A stretch of 6,733 nucleotides of DNA, taken from positions 1-6,733 of the forward strand of contig JAKAZF010000155.1 of assembly GCA_021826605.1 (NCBI GenBank), written 5' to 3'. The notes beneath the pieces were generated by a model that saw only the letters and a list, made by a program, of their open reading frames with translations, was not told where the DNA came from and did no database searches. Below are positions 6,468-6,733 of the stretch, in pieces. Position 1 is the stretch's first letter, and each line of letters starts with the position of its first letter. The stretch is from Planctomycetota bacterium. Lineage in GTDB: Bacteria; Planctomycetota; Phycisphaerae; WQYP01. The position numbers were made by a program, and so were the translations under genes.

Positions 6468-6483
6468 CCACAGGGCCTGTGGC
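6467..6483. repeat. 7-bp inverted repeat at the edge of the direct-repeat pair
   Basis: GCCACAG and CTGTGGC are perfectly complementary around GGC. The dyad begins where the second CAGGGTG-type repeat ends. It may belong to the same mobile-element remnant or be an independent binding site or hairpin. Confidence 0.4.
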
Positions 6484-6579
6484 AGCTTCCGCAACATAAA
6501 TGTGATTGCTTGCGAACACCCTGAGAAAACAGCCAATGAGTCACAATCAACGATCAGAAGTTTCCCCTGGAGCGCCGGA

Positions 6580-6607
6580 GAGCAATGGCCAATGAGCGAT
6601 GAGCAAT
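6580..6607. repeat. Four tandem heptamers of GAGCAAT type
   Basis: The units read GAGCAAT, GGCCAAT, GAGCGAT, GAGCAAT without spacers; the first and last are identical and the middle two differ by two and one bases. A related 9-mer, GCCAATGAG, occurs at 6588-6596 across two units and again upstream at 6532-6540, so an older array may extend further in decayed form. The arrangement resembles the short tandemly repeated heptamers known from cyanobacterial intergenic DNA. No function is apparent. Confidence 0.5.
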
Positions 6608-6696
6608 ACTTAGTGACAGCTGTTCAGGGCTTCCCTGTGCGGCGGGAATCTGCGGTGGCGAATCGGATTAGCTTCCTGGCAGGATAGGATGGACCG

Positions 6697-6713
6697 CCCC
6701 GGCGCGCACGGGG
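6697..6713. terminator. Short GC hairpin, weak terminator candidate
   Basis: CCCCG (6697-6701) and CGGGG (6709-6713) form a 5-bp stem around GCGCGCA. On the plus strand it is followed by TAAACTCTCT, a poor T tract. It could end a transcript entering from either side, but the support is slight. Confidence 0.2.
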
Positions 6714-6733
6714 TAAACTCTCTAAGCGGATGA

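Larger units (their letters stand above)
6172..6733. other. Non-coding right end of the window
   Basis: These 562 bp hold no gene I can support. From left to right they contain the leader and candidate promoter of the VPDP-tail gene, a TCATCG/CGATGA hairpin (6310-6315 with 6324-6329), a GC-rich CCGCCG/CGGCGG hairpin (6346-6351 with 6363-6368), two direct repeats resembling a mobile-element end (6418-6467), a GCCACAG/CTGTGGC hairpin (6467-6483), tandem heptamers (6580-6607), and a CCCCG/CGGGG hairpin (6697-6701 with 6709-6713). The open frame 6448-6687 (+) translates to nothing recognisable and overlaps the repeats. Confidence 0.65.

Noticed and set aside
6448..6687. 79-codon open frame on the plus strand
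   Set aside because: It starts inside a direct repeat, runs through the tandem heptamers, has no clear ribosome-binding site and matches no family I know.
1..6733. CRISPR array, tRNA, rRNA, toxin-antitoxin or defence cluster
   Set aside because: No regularly spaced repeats, RNA gene signatures or paired small genes of those types were seen on either strand.

Overview
The window looks like chromosomal DNA from a Planctomycetota-type bacterium, possibly near Phycisphaerae; the assignment is moderate and made by reading alone. Three things point there. A secreted protein ends in a PEP-CTERM-like tail with the variant box VPDP. TopA carries acidic and Gly/Pro-rich insertions of the kind I associate with planctomycete TopA. 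The cysteine-hydrolase-fold protein opens with a D-x-N-T-Q motif. Verrucomicrobiota or another exosortase-bearing lineage remains possible. GC content is moderate in the genes and visibly lower in the central intergenic region.

Layout. Bases 2-313 (+) are the 3' end of a VOC/glyoxalase-fold gene that runs in from outside the window. Converging on it, 357-1097 (-) encodes an isochorismatase-like protein that appears to have lost its catalytic Cys and Lys. A divergent intergenic region of 583 bp (1098-1680) follows. It holds a hairpin beside the ribosome-binding site of the leftward gene, operator-like repeats, a 22-bp near-perfect palindrome overlapping a candidate topA promoter, and a leader with two hairpins. 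Bases 1681-4329 (+) encode complete DNA topoisomerase I (TopA, 882 aa) with three C-terminal zinc ribbons. A 252-bp convergent gap holds a strong terminator-like hairpin oriented for the next gene. Bases 4582-6171 (-) encode a 529-aa secreted, probably beta-propeller, protein with an exosortase-type C-terminal signal. The last 562 bp (6172-6733) hold its candidate promoter and then non-coding DNA: a GC-rich hairpin, two direct repeats resembling an insertion-sequence end, and four tandem GAGCAAT-like heptamers.

The genes do not form an operon and no shared pathway is evident. TopA is housekeeping, the VPDP protein is an envelope or surface protein, and the other two are accessory. I do not see a clear new multi-gene system. 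The points most worth checking are the probable pseudoenzyme, the palindrome and structured leader upstream of topA, and the repeats at the right end.
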